Assembly: GCF_026212465.1 (NCBI RefSeq)
Contig: NC_080059.1
Location: forward strand, 12,826,440 to 12,890,439
Source: Amaranthus tricolor
Lineage: Eukaryota > Streptophyta > Magnoliopsida > Caryophyllales > Amaranthaceae
DNA length: 64,000 bases
Direction of reading: 5' to 3'
The notes under the pieces are model-generated. The model had not been told where the DNA came from, did no database searches, and worked only from the letters and a program-made list of their open reading frames with translations. Position numbers and translations under genes: made by a program. Of this stretch, positions 11,500 through 24,041 are shown one piece after another. Within the stretch, counting starts at the first letter, position 1; every line of letters begins with the position of its first letter.

Positions 11500-13636
11500 T
11501 TATTCAAAGTAAGAAGCAGGTATTTCCGATAAAGATGTCAATGTCGAAACACATTTGTACTGTTATGGAAAGTAAAAAACATATCAGCATTCAGCCAATC
11601 TACATAGAAATAGCACCATTACAAGTACTAAAAGGAGTAGTCAGGCAAAATAGATTGATACCTTATGCTGCTTGTATTTCGTTTTTATCGCTTCCCAACA
11701 CCCTCCTGTTCTATCTAATTGCAAAACTTGTATTCGAGAAACGCATTCCTTTAGATCAGAACACTTATATCCAGTGAAATTTTGCAAGCTTAGATTCTGT
11801 AAATTGCAAAATCGACTTACTATAACTACAATTTTAAAAACTTTGTATACTTCTTAATGAACAGAAAAGCAATGTTAAATACTGACCCATGGGTGCTCTT
11901 TCGGATTAATTGTGAGCTTCGCTAGAAAAATAGCTGCTGCAGCAATCTTAGAAGGTAAAAACTTCAAAAATCCATAATCCGTTAACGTCAACTCAGCTAA
12001 ATAGTAGCTCAAAAATTCGAACTGCAAATTGGGATTCTGTGCACGTATAAGAAACATCATTAATCAATTGATTGATCTTTCTCAACAGACGAAACAACAA
12101 AGTCTAAATAATTCTCCAAAAAACTAACCGTACTTTAGGATTTCTTTGAGCAACTCGAATGAATCTACTGCAAACGGTAAAAAAGACGAAGATAAACCAA
12201 TTAGTAAGATATCTACCGGTAGAGAATCATCGAATCAAACATGGAGTAAACTCAAGAGTCGAGATGAGATCAATACGTGAGAAATGTCTTCACGGTTGGA
12301 TTACCCATTTCATAATTAAGGGTTTTGAGTACATCCGTTTCCATCTCTATAAGCTTCACATTCAATGTAAAACCAACTCAATACCATCATAAAGCATCCC
12401 CATATAGAAAAGGGTTCCACCATGTATGCAGATTTAGATTCAGCACATAAATTAAGTAGAGAACTACCTCGTGTTCAGTATAGGTATCTGCTGTCATCTC
12501 ACAAAATTTTCTCACAGATTTGGGATTTATTTCTTCATATTTCCTTCAATTAACATTAGATGATTCAGATAAATCATTCAACCAGAAATAATGAAATGAG
12601 TAACAAAAAGAACAGAAAACTTACGAAGCTATAAGCATGGCGGTAACACCAAGAAGTTGAAGTCTGTCTCGATTAATGGATTTGTAAGATAAATATCGAT
12701 CCATATGGGAGATTGTTAAATAAAGGGTATCCGAAAGAACATTGAATTCATCTGCAAGATCTATCAACCAATCCACCAATATTCCTCTCATAGTTACTGT
12801 CACATCTTTCTGAATCTTCAGCATGTAATTCGTCAACGGCCTTCTCTTCTCCTCTTGCTGCACATGTGATTGATTCCCAATTCAATTTCTATCATAAAAA
12901 CCCTAATTTCTAACTAACTTAATTTTATGAATCGACAAAAGAACCCGTAATTTCTCATTAACTCAATTTTATGAACCAATAAAACATACTCTAATGTCTA
13001 AAGAACTCAGTTTAACTGACGAATTGACCAATAATTTCTGATTAACTCGGTTTTTATGTCTTCTCCTCTTGCTGACAATATCATTCGATTACAATTCAAT
13101 TTCAGTTTAAAAAATCCTGAATTCTGATAAACTCAATTTTGTGACCAACCAAAAACCCTAATTTCTAACCAACTAGATTTTACGAGCCAACAAAAAACCC
13201 TAATTCATAATTAACCCAATTTAATCAACATATTATTTATAGTAATCGATGAATTTAACAAGAAGAACAAGAAGGAATTTGGGAATTTTACCTCCATATT
13301 ACGAAGATATTCATAAATTCCAGAAACATAAGGTTCACACATTTGAGGATCATCAACATCATCAGATGAAAATTTTCCCAACCCAATAACATCCTCCTGC
13401 GGGGCATTTTCCAGGGGAGTATTAACAGGTTTGGTTACCTTCGTAGAACAAACTCTTGGACGAGGTTTTGAACACGATGGTAAATTCGGATTACCAAGAA
13501 CATTTGACGAAATTTCACCTAAAACAACCCGTTTTTTCTTCGGTTGCTTATGTTGTGGTTGATCACCCATTGCTTCTGATGCTCTTCTCTTTGCATACGA
13601 TCTAGTGACTCTCATGCGATTCTCAAGATTCACCAT
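11500..13636 (-). CDS. CYCA3: A3-type cyclin, 8 exons, 369 aa
   Basis: Regulatory subunit of cyclin-dependent kinases at S and G2 phase, acting in the nucleus. Exons: 13636-13292, 12857-12625, 12543-12468, 12353-12277, 12167-12134, 12036-11887, 11796-11662, 11559-11500. All junctions are GT-AG and in phase. The N-terminus is basic and carries a destruction-box-like R36VVLGEISSN. The [20 protein letters not shown] stretch leads into the cyclin box ([16 protein letters not shown]). The C-terminal cyclin fold follows ([30 protein letters not shown]), and the family-typical EIPASYF sits just before the stop. Start is Met1; Met8 is an alternative. Length fits plant A3 cyclins. Small exon 5 (34 nt) is notable but in phase. 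Confidence 0.93.
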
Positions 13637-13765
13637 TATACAAAAAAGAGAAAGAAAGAAAATTCATGGACAACCGTGGTATGAGGTCGAATGGAGGGTT
13701 TGTAGGAGGAAGCAAAAGAGAGGGCGCCATTAAAGAAAACTTTTAAAAATGTTCTTCGCGGTTCT
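13637..13765 (-). promoter_or_regulatory. Cyclin gene 5' flank with possible E2F-type sites
   Basis: Upstream of the cyclin start lie GGCGCC (13723-13728) and TTCGCGG (13755-13761), CG-rich words in an otherwise AT-rich flank and similar to E2F binding sites. S-phase cyclins are commonly E2F targets. Neither is a perfect consensus, so this is a weak inference. Confidence 0.3.
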
Positions 13766-13904
13766 CCTAAAAATTTTACGTTTTTTGAATTGTAGCCGGT
13801 CTGTGTCAAATATTTAATATTGAACCGGTTTTATTTCTGGGAAATTTAGACTTCGTATATCAAATGAAAAAAGAACGAAATATTGATATAGAAGAGATTA
13901 ACAG

Positions 13905-15060
13905 CCCGTTTGGTACATGGTATTAGAGGGCGGTAATGGTAATAAAATTAAGTAATAAAATCCTTCAATAGTAATGGATGGTAATAAAATAAGGTAATGA
14001 AATTACCAAAAAAGACCATTTTTATTATCATTAAATAACCTGGTATTACGCTGTAATGGTAATAAAGTATTACTGTGGTAATAAAATAAGGTAATGTTGT
14101 TTCGAGCTGAAGAAAAAAAAATGAAGAAAAAAAAGGTAATGTATGTAATTATCCAAAAAAATATTATTATTAAAAAAAGAATCATTAGATAGAATAATTT
14201 AGATACAATAATGCTTTTAGATACAAATATACAATAATGAAACTGAAATGTTTGCCAAAATTGTTACGATGTTAAGAACGATACAAACAACAATGAACAA
14301 AACAATGTTTGATAATGTAAACTAAGCAAAAGAGACACAAAGATTTAAGGAGGTTCACCCAATAATGGCTACGTCCTCCAAGGTGTGTAGTTTCTGTTTA
14401 TATTATATCAAAAGAGTATAAACAACACTTACAAATGAAGTATTACAATTGTGTAAGAGATAAAAACAAAAGGCTATGTGTTTGGCTTAGGGGTTGTGTT
14501 TGATGTGTTTTTGAGTGAGTATGAGAGCTCTATATATAGTACTAAGTATATGAATGTCAATAGCTCACTTGAATACAGAGTTAATATAGAGAAATGAATA
14601 ATATGAAATAACTCCAAGAACTTGAAAGGTCAAAAACAACATTCCATGCACATCAGAGAAACCGCTCGACTGGAACAGAGAGCTCGCTCAGTCGAGCGGC
14701 TCGGTCGAGCGAGCAGCAGATACCTTCTGGATGCATTCTGTCTGACCGCTCGACCAACCAATAAGACTCGCTCGGTCGAGCGAACATTCTGTTTCCTCTG
14801 CCAGAATTCTGATCGAGCAATCATAAACCAAGTCCTTTCTACTTCTTCATTAACCTTCATTAACACCAATAATTCTCATGAATACTCTCCCACATAATTA
14901 CACCCTTTTGGATTCCACAACTCAAGAGTCACACACATGAATATACACTTCAATTGTGCACTCAAGTCACACATGATACCATTCATAATAGAAACTAAGA
15001 GTCATTACCATTTTTATTACTAACAACCAAATGCAATTAATGGAATATTATCTTCCATTA
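13905..15060. repeat. Tourist-like repeat interrupted by an LTR-like segment
   Basis: The left end, AGCCCGTTTGGTACATGG, is of the PIF/Tourist terminal type. The left arm is full of GTAATGGTAATAAAA, which is inverted at 15003-15025 (CATTACCATTTTTATTAC) near the right end. The middle (about 14270-14969) looks like a separate inserted LTR. Confidence 0.55.
14270..14969 (-). mobile_element. Probable solo LTR with CTCGAC/GAGCG palindromes
   Basis: Read on the minus strand, the segment runs from TGTGTGACTTGAGTGC to GTTCTTAACA. It has a TATA box at about 14530-14540 (ACTATATATAGAGC) and the retroelement leader-like block at 14350-14385. The U3 part holds at least five copies of CGCTCGAC or CGGTCGAGCG at 14655-14820. 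No matching 5-bp target duplication was found, so the exact ends are uncertain; no second LTR or coding region is attached. Confidence 0.5.
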
Positions 15061-15565
15061 ACATTCTTTAGTCATGCTTTTAGACCTTTGGCATAAAAAT
15101 TTTCATGGAAGAGAAGTTGTATATTATTATACTTCTTTCTATTCATTTTAAGTGTCTCAGTTTTTATTGTGTCAAGTCATCCTAAATGTTTTATTTCTAT
15201 TATGAATATGTTAACTTAACTAATTTATCCTTACTAAACTAAACTTTTTCATATTTTTACACATGTTAACCCTATTTTACCTCTATTAAAGTTTTAGAAC
15301 ACTACACTTTTTCTTTCATATATAGTCCCATTTAACCACCTAAAATGGTAAAAAGTCAAAGAGTACATATTAAGTGAATGGGAGGGATTATTTTCTTAGG
15401 AAATATAGTCTTGCCTATTTTACTACACGGTATCATATCTTTAATACATTAATTATTTTGCAAGGAAAATCCTCAAAGGTAAAAGGAAAGTTTATAGAAT
15501 CTCATATTATAAAATATTACTTGGTGCTATGCAAATAAGTATTGCTGAAAACTTTTCTTGGACGT
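15061..15565. other. Intergenic, with a degenerate Stowaway-like element
   Basis: TTCTTTCTATTCATTTTAAG at 15137 and its loosely inverted counterpart near 15340-15388 (CATATTAAGTGAATGGGAGG) suggest an old Stowaway-type MITE. Nothing else is recognisable. Confidence 0.35.
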
Positions 15566-15769
15566 TGAGAAATATAATAGCGGAAATTTGTGTTTAATTC
15601 TGTCTAATTCATCAATGGGTAAACAACCCTCCAATATATACACCAACTTAGGGAACTAAGTAAGGAAACAAGAATATCCATATGATATTATACATAATTA
15701 AGAGAATAAAATCATCTAATAATCCTAGAGAATATACAGAAATATATTTAGGAAATATTTATTTCTACA
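15566..15769 (-). repeat. Short 3' LTR of the truncated copia element
   Basis: On the minus strand the LTR starts TGTAGAAATAAATATTTCC immediately after the polypurine tract TTGAGGGGGAG (15771-15780) and ends at a TCTCAA-type border. At 204 bp it is short for copia. The left boundary (15566) is estimated from the CA terminus. Confidence 0.6.
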
Positions 15770-15781
15770 CTCCCCCTCAAG

Positions 15782-16921
15782 TTAGGCTGTAGGGTCACAA
15801 ACACCTAACTTGCATAGGATAGTGTTGAAGGCTTCTGCTGAAATAGCTTTAGTGAGGATGTCTGCCAGTTGATCCTTTGACCTGATGAATGGTAGACTGA
15901 TGATTTTTTTCTCCAGCTTCTCTTTGATGAAGTGTCTATCTATCTCGACATGCTTTGTACGATCATGTTGAACAGGGTTTTCAGATATGCTAATAGCAGC
16001 TTTGTTGTCACAGTATAAGTTGCATGCCTCTTGCTGTTGATAGTTTAACTCTTCCAACAATTTCCTAATCCAGAGAATTTCTGTAATCCCTTTCGCAATT
16101 CCTCTGAATTCTGCTTCAGCGCTAGATAGAGCTACCACCTTTTGTTTCTTGCTCTTCCAAGTGACCAAGTTCCCACCAACGAGAGTAAAGTATCCTGATG
16201 TTGACCTTCGATCATCCCGGTCACCAGCCCAGTTTGCATCTGTATATGCTACAAGATCTAAGTGTTGATTCCTTCTGAAGAGAATCCCCCTATTGCAAGT
16301 TCCCTTTAAGTATCTCAAGAGCCTCATTACAGCCTCCATGTGTTGTACCTGAGGTTGATGCATGAATCTGCTCATGACACTTACTGCATAGGCAATGTCT
16401 GGTCTGGTGTGCGATAGATATATGAGTTTTCCTACCAATCTTCGATATTGATCTTGATATGTCATCTTTGCTCCCTCAATGAATTGAAGCCCATGATTTG
16501 TCATTATAGGTGTTTCTGCAGGTTTGCAGTCAATCATTCCCACCTCAGCTAATACATCCAGAATATACTTTCTCTGTTTGATGAAAATCCCTGTTTTAGA
16601 TCTGAGAATTTCTATTCTAAGGAAGTATTTTAAGTTTTCCAAGTCTTTCATCTCAAATTCCAAGAAGAGGCGGCCCTTTAAATCATTGATCTCCTTCGTA
16701 TCATCCCCTGTAATAACCATGTCATCAACATAAATAACAAGACATGTGATAAGACAATTTCTCTTCTTGAGAAACAGAGTATGGTCAGAGTTACTCTGTT
16801 TGTACCCAAATTTTCTCCTAGCTGCAGTAAATTTTCTCATCCCCTTGATTGTATTCATGTATGAAGCCCGGAGGAGCTTGCATGTAAACTTCTTCCTCAA
16901 GCTTCCCATGTAAGAAGACAT
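15782..16921 (-). pseudogene. Ty1/copia reverse transcriptase and RNase H
   Basis: A 379-residue open frame with the reverse transcriptase catalytic motif YVDDMVITGDD and the copia landmark SRFMHQPQ. The RNase H domain follows (LDLVAYTDANWAGDRDDRRS, ALSSAEAEF, KHVEIDRHFIKEKL, DILTKA). It runs up to the polypurine tract, as in intact elements. The upstream part of the polyprotein is frameshifted, so it is not a complete element, but this domain has no internal stop. Confidence 0.9.
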
Positions 16922-18990
16922 TCTTCACATCGAATTGGTATAGAGGTCAATCTTTGTTAGCTGCAATGGAGAAGAGAACCTGGATGGTATCAATTTTAGC
17001 AACTGGAGAGAAGGTTTCAGAGTAGTCTACTCCACAGGTTTGGGTGTATCCCTTTGCAACAAGCCGAGCTTTATATCTTTCAATGGTTCCATCTGCATGA
17101 TACTTTATTGAAAATACCCATTTGCATCCTATTATTCTTTTCCCCTTTGGCAGCGTGCAACGTTCCCAAGTCTCATTTTTTTTAGAGCTAAGATTTCTTC
17201 TTCCATGGCTTTCTTCCACTTTGGGTCACGAAGAGCATCATCGGTATTTTTCGGTAGATTGCCTGAGTAGAGAGGAGCATTGAAGGCAACTGCTATCTGA
17301 GATAGATGTTCTTGGCTTTCTTGATAAATTGGGTATCAAGACCTTTGAGATTCGAATTCAGGATCATATCTCCTTGGCGGGATACCTCGTGTACTCCTTG
17401 GGGGCAACTCATATCTCCTGGGAACATCATCACTAGACATCACATCATTATTAATATTAGTATCAGTAGAGCTAGGGGTTACCTCCAGTTCGGCGGGATA
17501 CTCAGGGACAGTAGTGGAATGAGTAGGTGGAGGTACTGTAGTTTCGGTGACAGTGACTGTGGTGTCATCTTCTTTCGGGTCTCAACCATTTGCCAAAGGA
17601 TAAATTTACCAGCTTAGATTCTCACTAGTACTCTCCCCCTGAGATCGAGGCTGGGTAAAAAAATAGGATTATTCAAAGAAGTCACAGTCCAAAGTGTTGT
17701 ATAGTTTATTGTGAATAGGATCAAAGCACCGATAACCCTTTTGGCCAACACCATACCCAAGAAAAACACACTTAGCAGCCCGAGGTTCCAATTTAGTTCT
17801 ATCCCATTTCGGGAGATGAACATAAACCACGCAGCCAAAGATACGAGGTGGAAGAGAGTGGGTGGAGGGAAGAGGATGAAAAATACCCAAGGCAGCAAGG
17901 GGGGTTCGGAACTACAGAGATTTAGTGGGCAGGCAATTGGTGAGGTAATTAGTAGTGGAAATGGCCTCAGGCTAGTAGGAAGCCGCTACATGAGACTCAA
18001 ACATAAGGGCACGGGATATGTCAAGTAAGGTTCGGTTTTTTCTTTCGGCAACCCCATTTTGTTGTGGGGTGTCAGGGCAAGTAGTTTGATGAAGCATGCC
18101 ATGTTCAAGAATAAAACTTTTCATTTAATGGGAAACATATTCCCCGCCATTATCCGAGCGAAGAATTTTTAGGCGAGTATGAAACTGAGAAAGGATCATA
18201 TTGTAAAAGTTAAAGACTTCAGATTTGTGTTTAAGAAAATAAATTCAGCTCACACGTGTATAATCATCCAGAATAAAACAAAATACGAATATCCTTGAGA
18301 ATTACTTTCAGGAGCAGGACCCCATACATCAGAATGAACTAAATCAAAAGGTCTATCAGTTCTAGTAAAACTAGGAGAGTACAAATGTTTATGACTTTTA
18401 GCTAAAACGCAAGTCTCACAGTCCAAAGACAAATTGCAACTATGAAAAGACGAAAAAAGACGTTTTAAATAACCTAGTGAAGGGTGACCTAAACATCGAT
18501 GCCACGTCCATAGTTGTTGTATGGGAGTCCCGTGAACAAGTAGTGAATGACCCTTTTTGACCGTCTCGTCCACATAGCACAGTCCGCCCTGCTCAGTACC
18601 ATGCCCAAGAATCATCCCCGTCCGAGTATCCTGCACAAGACAACCATCAGAAGTAAACAAGACGGTACAATGAGGCTCTTTGGTTAGCTGACTGACAGAT
18701 AATAATTTATGAGAGAGACTGGGAATTAACAAGCAATTTTTAACACTAAGAGACGAGGAAATATCAGCCGCCCCAGCTTGATGAACTGGGATAGTTGCAC
18801 CATTTGCAGTTTGAACATGGGTACGAGGAGTGGAATGTATGGAAGATAAATCATGTGGGTCGAAGGTCATAGTATCTGTAGCACCACAGTCAAAAATCCA
18901 TTTGGAATGGGATGTGTGACTTATGAGACTAAATTTTGGAATTGGATTTTGTGTTATTTGGTTTGGGCCGGGTAACATTTGAGTTTGCTC
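16922..18990 (-). pseudogene. Ty1/copia protease-integrase and RT start, broken
   Basis: In order on the minus strand: protease and GAG-pre-integrase at 18990-18250 (WIFDCGATDTMTF, then WTWHRCLGHPSLGYL and LVHSDVWGPAP). The integrase C-terminus is at 17890-17669 (PPRIFGCVVYVHLPKWDRTK and VFLGYGVGQKGYRCF). The start of the reverse transcriptase is at 17219-16947 ([24 protein letters not shown]). Several frameshifts and stops separate these blocks. Gag, primer site and 5' LTR are missing; the element abuts PIF transposase sequence at about 18990-19000. Confidence 0.88.
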
Positions 18991-18995
18991 CACAA

Positions 18996-19312
18996 TTAAG
19001 AGGAATTTTGGGCTACTTAAAGGAAGATGGAGTATACTTAGAAGCCCTTCATTTTTCCCCATTCAAACTCAAGGTCGCATTATTATGGATTGTTGTTTGC
19101 TCCACAATTTAATTAGAAAAGTGATGTCCACTGATAATATAGAGGAGCAAGAGATGAGTGATGACGATTCAGATGATGATGCTGATGATGAAGTTGAGTA
19201 CATTACTACAATTACAACTTCTGATCAATGGACTAATTATAAAAATATGTTAACTCAAAATATGTTTAATAGTTGGAGGACAAGAGTTAGACAAGGTTTG
19301 TACTTCGTATAA
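18996..19312 (+). pseudogene. PIF/Harbinger transposase C-terminus
   Basis: The + strand reads FGLLKGRWSILRSPSFFPIQ, then GRIIMDCCLLHNLIRK and, at the end, NMFNSWRTRVRQGL. This is the C-terminal part of a PIF/Harbinger DDE transposase (the WxxLR and CCLLHNxIR landmarks), including the acidic linker EEQEMSDDDSDDDADDEVEY. The N-terminal two thirds are absent because copia sequence begins directly upstream. It is a nonfunctional remnant. Confidence 0.85.
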
Positions 19313-19503
19313 TATATTTTCTTATTGAATGTACCTAAACTATAACTAATCACAATTATAGCACTAGTGGTGAGATTATAGTTGTTGTACTTATTAATCA
19401 TGTATTGTTTTACAATTGTACTCTTGTTATTGTGGAGTGTTTTGGAGCTTATATATGATCAAACATTATATTGTTTCTTGTTTAATATTTCAGGTACTTA
19501 AGA
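19313..19503. other. Spacer between PIF transposase and ORF1 remnants
   Basis: AT-rich noncoding DNA; nothing recognisable. Confidence 0.4.
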
Positions 19504-20700
19504 TGGAGGGAAGTGGTAGAGGGAGAGGCAAGCATAAACAACTTTAGACATATGAAGAAGATTCAATGCTAATAAAATATTTATATCAGTTGTCAGTTGA
19601 TCCTAATTGGAAAGTTGAGAGTGGCTTTAATAATGGTTATATGAATAGATTAGAAGATTTGATAACCAATGAGCTTCCTAATTGTAGTTTAAAGGCTTTT
19701 CTACACATTGAGGTCTAGAATCAAACATTGGTTAGAGAAGTATAGTTCAATGATCGAGATGTAATCAACTTTGGTTTTTGGGTGGGATGCTGATAAGAAA
19801 ATATTACAGGTAGAGAAAAATTATTTGATGAATGGGCAAAGGTAAGGTTTGATTCCCTTAATATTCGTTTAATTTGCTAGTTAGTTTTTTTATGAACCTA
19901 AATTGCAATTTTTTATTTCAATTAATAATTTGTGAACCAAAATGACATTTGTTTAATTGGTGAATTTTATTGTGAAATGTAATCATATTATAATATTATA
20001 TTTCGAAGTAGGTTCATAAGAAGGCTAAGGGATTGTACCATATACCTTTTCCATACTACGACAAACTTGAGGAGATTTATGCTAAAGACAAGGCAACAGG
20101 GGATATGAGTGAATCTTTTAGGAGCTATCAACAACATAGATGTTGAAATTACAAAGAAGCCTTTTTTATTAGATTGCGATGAGAATGATGATGCGGATTC
20201 AACAACTCAGTTGATTACTCACTCTACTAACTCTGAACAATCCAAGAAACATTTGATTAAACAAGAGCATGACACTTCATCATCTTCAAAGAAACCTAAG
20301 TTAAATGAATTGAAGGGAAAAGAAATAGGGAAGAAAAGTGATGTTGATAAGTTGGTTTCTTCTCTTCATGTTGGTACAAGTAATTTGCAAAAATCTTTGA
20401 TAATATTAATGCTAATCTTGGCACTATGGCTAGTGCGTGGGCTAAAGCCGAGGAAAGAGAGAAAAAAATGGATGAAAAAGTGAATAAAATTTTAAAAGAG
20501 GTCGTGAAGTTAGATGGTATTTCTCCCTCTGAGGCTTTGGAAGCAGCTACAATTCTCATTGTCGAAAACCACAGGCTCCGTATATTTTATCAAGCTTAGC
20601 CAAACTTGAAGAAACAATATGTACTCGATCTTCTCAAGAAAAAGTGAAAATAGTCTTTTCAAGAAGCGCCAATGAAGAAAGAAGCTCTTTGTTGTGGATT
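19504..20700 (+). pseudogene. PIF/Harbinger ORF1 (Myb/SANT-like) remnant
   Basis: The + strand starts MEGSGRGRGKHKQL, then TYEEDSMLIKYLYQLSVDP, ESGFNNGYMNRLEDLI and KAKGLYHIPFPYYDKLEEIY. These match the Myb/SANT-like DNA-binding domain of PIF ORF1 and of related plant proteins. At least two stops fall in the first 300 bp, and a gap at 19850-20010 resembles an intron or insertion. The tail (20109-20483) is a charged, low-complexity frame. ORF1 normally partners the transposase of the same element, and both sit here in the same orientation. Confidence 0.75.
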
Positions 20701-22743
20701 TGTTCGTGGTGTAACCTGAGAAAAGACAATTATTTTTTTGTTATTTTCTTGGTTTTGATTTAGGAGCGGAAGATTATAATGGAGCATTGACTTTAATTGT
20801 TTTTTATTTCCTTATTTCTTCATGACTTTGCTATGTAAGTTAGCCTTTGATACTATTATCTTCTCATATTATAATTGCAAATGTTAGATCATTTCCACTG
20901 GTATATGTTTGATATGCTTGTATTGAGTATTGCAAATGCAATACAACATCCTATGCCTGAAAATTAAAGAATATAATTGATTACCTTACTTAGATATCAA
21001 CAATAAGAAAGGGAAATAAAAGAAAGTGCTTCACTTACATGATTATACCAAACAACCATTAACAATAATCCTTACTATTTCCCTTACCCCTCCTTATTAG
21101 TTTCCTTTGTATTCTCTTTCCACTTCTTATACCAAACACTCTCTAAATGTGACATTAAACGCATGCATGAATACCATATTTTTTGTGTACGAGTTTCTAT
21201 ATGAAATGTAGTTTAAATAATGATTTACGTACTTAGTATATAAACCATGCACGTCGTGTGACATGGTCAATTTTAATAGGATTATTTTTGAATCGGGTCA
21301 AATTCTAGTTGAGTTGATTTTGAGTTAGATCATTTTTGGTTTAGGTCTGATTGAAGTTAGCCCAACGTATCAAAATAAAGTTTTTCAAAATAAAAAATAT
21401 TTAATAATATTTGTTGTTACATCTCAAAAAATTAATAATAAAAAAAAATCAATTAAGGGAATTCAAATATTAAGTTGAAATAGACAATTAAACAAAAAAT
21501 AGTGTGGATCTCAACTAAAATGTGATGATAGAATTAAAAAATGACAAAATTAGAAGAAACGGTTTAAAATAGACAAAAATTAACTTAATGTTATCTAGTA
21601 TTTTTAATTTGGATCATTTTAAAATTACTGGTCAAAATTTTCATGTCATGAACGATAAATTTTCGATTGAATTTTGGGTTAATTTTGCGTGAAGTTAAAG
21701 GGGTCGATTGTGAGAGTAGGCCAAAGGAGTCGCGGCCCAAGGACCATGCCTTATGTAAGAAATTTGATTTATTCAAGGTTCCATTATTATGAATAAAAAA
21801 GCCTAAAAAAATAATAAAGAATATTAAAAGTAGTAATGTAATACTAACAAATATTGTAGATGTCTGCCACTTCCGCATTCTTCATAATCGTAAATCAATT
21901 TTAATATGGGAAAATAATTTTCTTTTCATCCAAAATGCACATTTTATGGCCCCAAAATTCTAATTAATGCTTCTCACAATTTCCAAATGGTGCAATTTCG
22001 TCAATTTAGAGTTCAAATTGTCTTCTTCCAGTCCGTCTCCTTGTCTTTCCAACATTTACATCATCATTCTTTTCTACAATTTATGTAGATTTATTTCATT
22101 TGCAAATCACATTATGCACAAGTAACGTGCTTCAATCTAATATCAAGATATTTGAGAACAATAATCAATTTGGTTTCCTCAAAATTTTACTCCCTCCGTT
22201 TTTGTATATTCTTCTCAAATCGAATTTACGAATTTTAGTATCAAACTTTGACTATGATTTCTCATCAATCTATATGAAAAAACATACACATGTGGAATTT
22301 TAATAGATTCGTCTTAACATGTACTTTCTAAAAATCAACTATTTAGAATTTTTAGAAACTCACAACTAAAATTATTTAATTTCTAAGTTTGCATTGGGAC
22401 CTGCAAATAAATTGAATAAGAAGAAAACATAGGGGATAACATCAAAGGATTAAAAAAACAATAATCATTTTAGTTGTTGTTGGTGGCGTCTAGTATCTAG
22501 CGGTGGTCCAGTTTAAGGTTTACCTAAAGTTGAAATTGATTACTTTAATGTCATAATTTATGCTTTTAAGGTCAAAATTAAATTTCTTTTATTTTAATTT
22601 TTGAGCTTGAACTAGCCCAGTAGTACATGCCTCATAATGAGGCGGTCTCTTGTTAGTTTTTGCAATGATGTATTTAATGATAAGCTATAGTATTTTGTGT
22701 TTTTTTTTATGATTCTATATGTTGGATTTAATGATGTTCCATA
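20701..22743. other. Intergenic; PIF-type end and Stowaway-like piece
   Basis: At 21100-21135 the minus strand reads GAGAGTGTTTGGTATAAGAAG, a PIF/Tourist-type terminus that may be the right end of the PIF remnant. At 22192-22330 a CTCCCTCCGTTTTTG end with the inner motif TAGATTCGTCTTAACATGTAC is one half of a Stowaway-type family seen at 32046, 34380 and 38015. The rest has no recognisable content apart from the small frame listed separately. Confidence 0.45.
21591..21878 (-). CDS. Hypothetical 95-aa frame with one membrane segment
   Basis: The frame starts MRKWQTSTIFVSIT and has a strongly hydrophobic stretch at residues 8-29 (TIFVSITLLLLIFFIIFLGFF), then a polar tail. This resembles the signal-anchor start of a type II membrane protein or a gene fragment. 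I do not recognise the family, and no continuing exon was found. In AT-rich DNA such a hydrophobic frame can arise by chance. Confidence 0.2.
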   Translation of the reverse strand: MRKWQTSTIFVSITLLLLIFFIIFLGFFIHNNGTLNKSNFLHKAWSLGRDSFGLLSQSTPLTSRKINPKFNRKFIVHDMKILTSNFKMIQIKNTR

Positions 22744-23600
22744 TTGAATGATGCAAGTTGGCTCAAGTCGCAAGCATCAACCAGGGTGCTTTGTGATAAT
22801 AAGTTTCCTAGTAGATTAAAAGGAAAATTCTGCCGCGTTGCTATTAGGCCAGCTTTGTTGTATGGTACAGAATGCTGGCCTGTAAAGAAGGTCTTTGAGC
22901 AGAGGATGAAAGTAATAGAAATGTGTATATTGAGGTGGATGTGTGGTCACACAATGAATATAATTAGAAACCAGGAGTTTAGGAAGAAGTTAGGGGTTGC
23001 ACCTTTCTCTGCAAAGATGCGAGAGAACGGGTTGAGATGGTTCGGGCATGTGCAGAGAAAGACTTATGATGCCCCAGTGAGAAGGATTGAATGCATCATA
23101 GTGGAGGGCAAGAGAAGTAGATGGAGACCTAGGAGAACGTGGGAGGAACAAATTAAATGTGACTTACATGACCTACACCTCATTGAGGACCTGGTAAGGG
23201 ATAGGGGTAGTTGGCTCGCCTTATTCACGTCTCAGATTACTGACTATGTCCCACCTACTTGTCGTGTTTTTGTTCCTTGCTTTTTACATTTCCCTCTTTT
23301 AATCGTTTCTATCTTAATATTTTCTTATTTTTACTTTTATTCTTTCATTTTTTATTTCTATTTACGTTTTATTTATTTTATTTTTATTTATTTATCATCT
23401 ATTGTTTATGGTTAACGAGTGTTGTAAGTTGCAAACTTTCGGGTAGTCGCAGGTTTTTCACTCTCATTGAAGATCTTTCTTGAGTCGAGAGAGACCGCAC
23501 TCTCCTTCATGGGTATGAGCTGTCATTGTTCTTCCATCAGACCCTGATTAAAGTTTTTCTATGAGCAGGATTACATTGGGTCTGATGATGATGACGACTA
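22744..23600 (+). pseudogene. 5'-truncated RTE-type LINE, RT C-terminus and 3' end
   Basis: The open frame encodes the C-terminal domain of a plant non-LTR retrotransposon: LKGKFCRVAIRPALLYGTECW, ILRWMCGHT, RWFGHVQRK and WEEQIKCDLHDLHL. The coding part ends at about 23215, followed by a T-rich 3' region. The element terminates near GATGATGATGACGAC at 23583-23597, a short-repeat tail typical of RTE-clade elements rather than poly(A). The 5' truncation at 22744 is the usual result of incomplete reverse transcription. Confidence 0.85.
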
Positions 23601-24041
23601 AATGATGCAATACTTTGATGTTATAAGATGAAAACAATTCTTTTGCAATTCATCTAGTTGATATGAACTTGTGATTGCTCTTATTTTATAATTTATTTTT
23701 TACATTTGGAAAATTTGTCAAAAAGAGTTTATTTTTTTTCATTTGGCCTATAACGTATAAAATGTCAAGATTGACACTAAAATCAACCTGATTCTTATTT
23801 GTCGCCACCATTTTCATTTTATCGCCACTCCCCTCGAATGAAATTACGACTTTGTCCCTGAAATTTAAAAAATTACGAAAATGCCACTAAGCTTAAAACC
23901 TCTATCTTCAAATCCACTCAATAACACTTTCATCACTTCCATAAACTCAAATTCTTCACATAAAATTAAACGGAGCTAAAACTTTGGAATCGAAGTCGTC
24001 AACAAAAATTCGAGGTAAGTTTTATTTTAAATCAATCGAAG

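Noticed and set aside
22744..23415. Host gene with reverse-transcriptase-like domain
   Set aside because: The frame is 5'-truncated and followed by a trinucleotide-repeat tail, which identifies a dead-on-arrival LINE copy.
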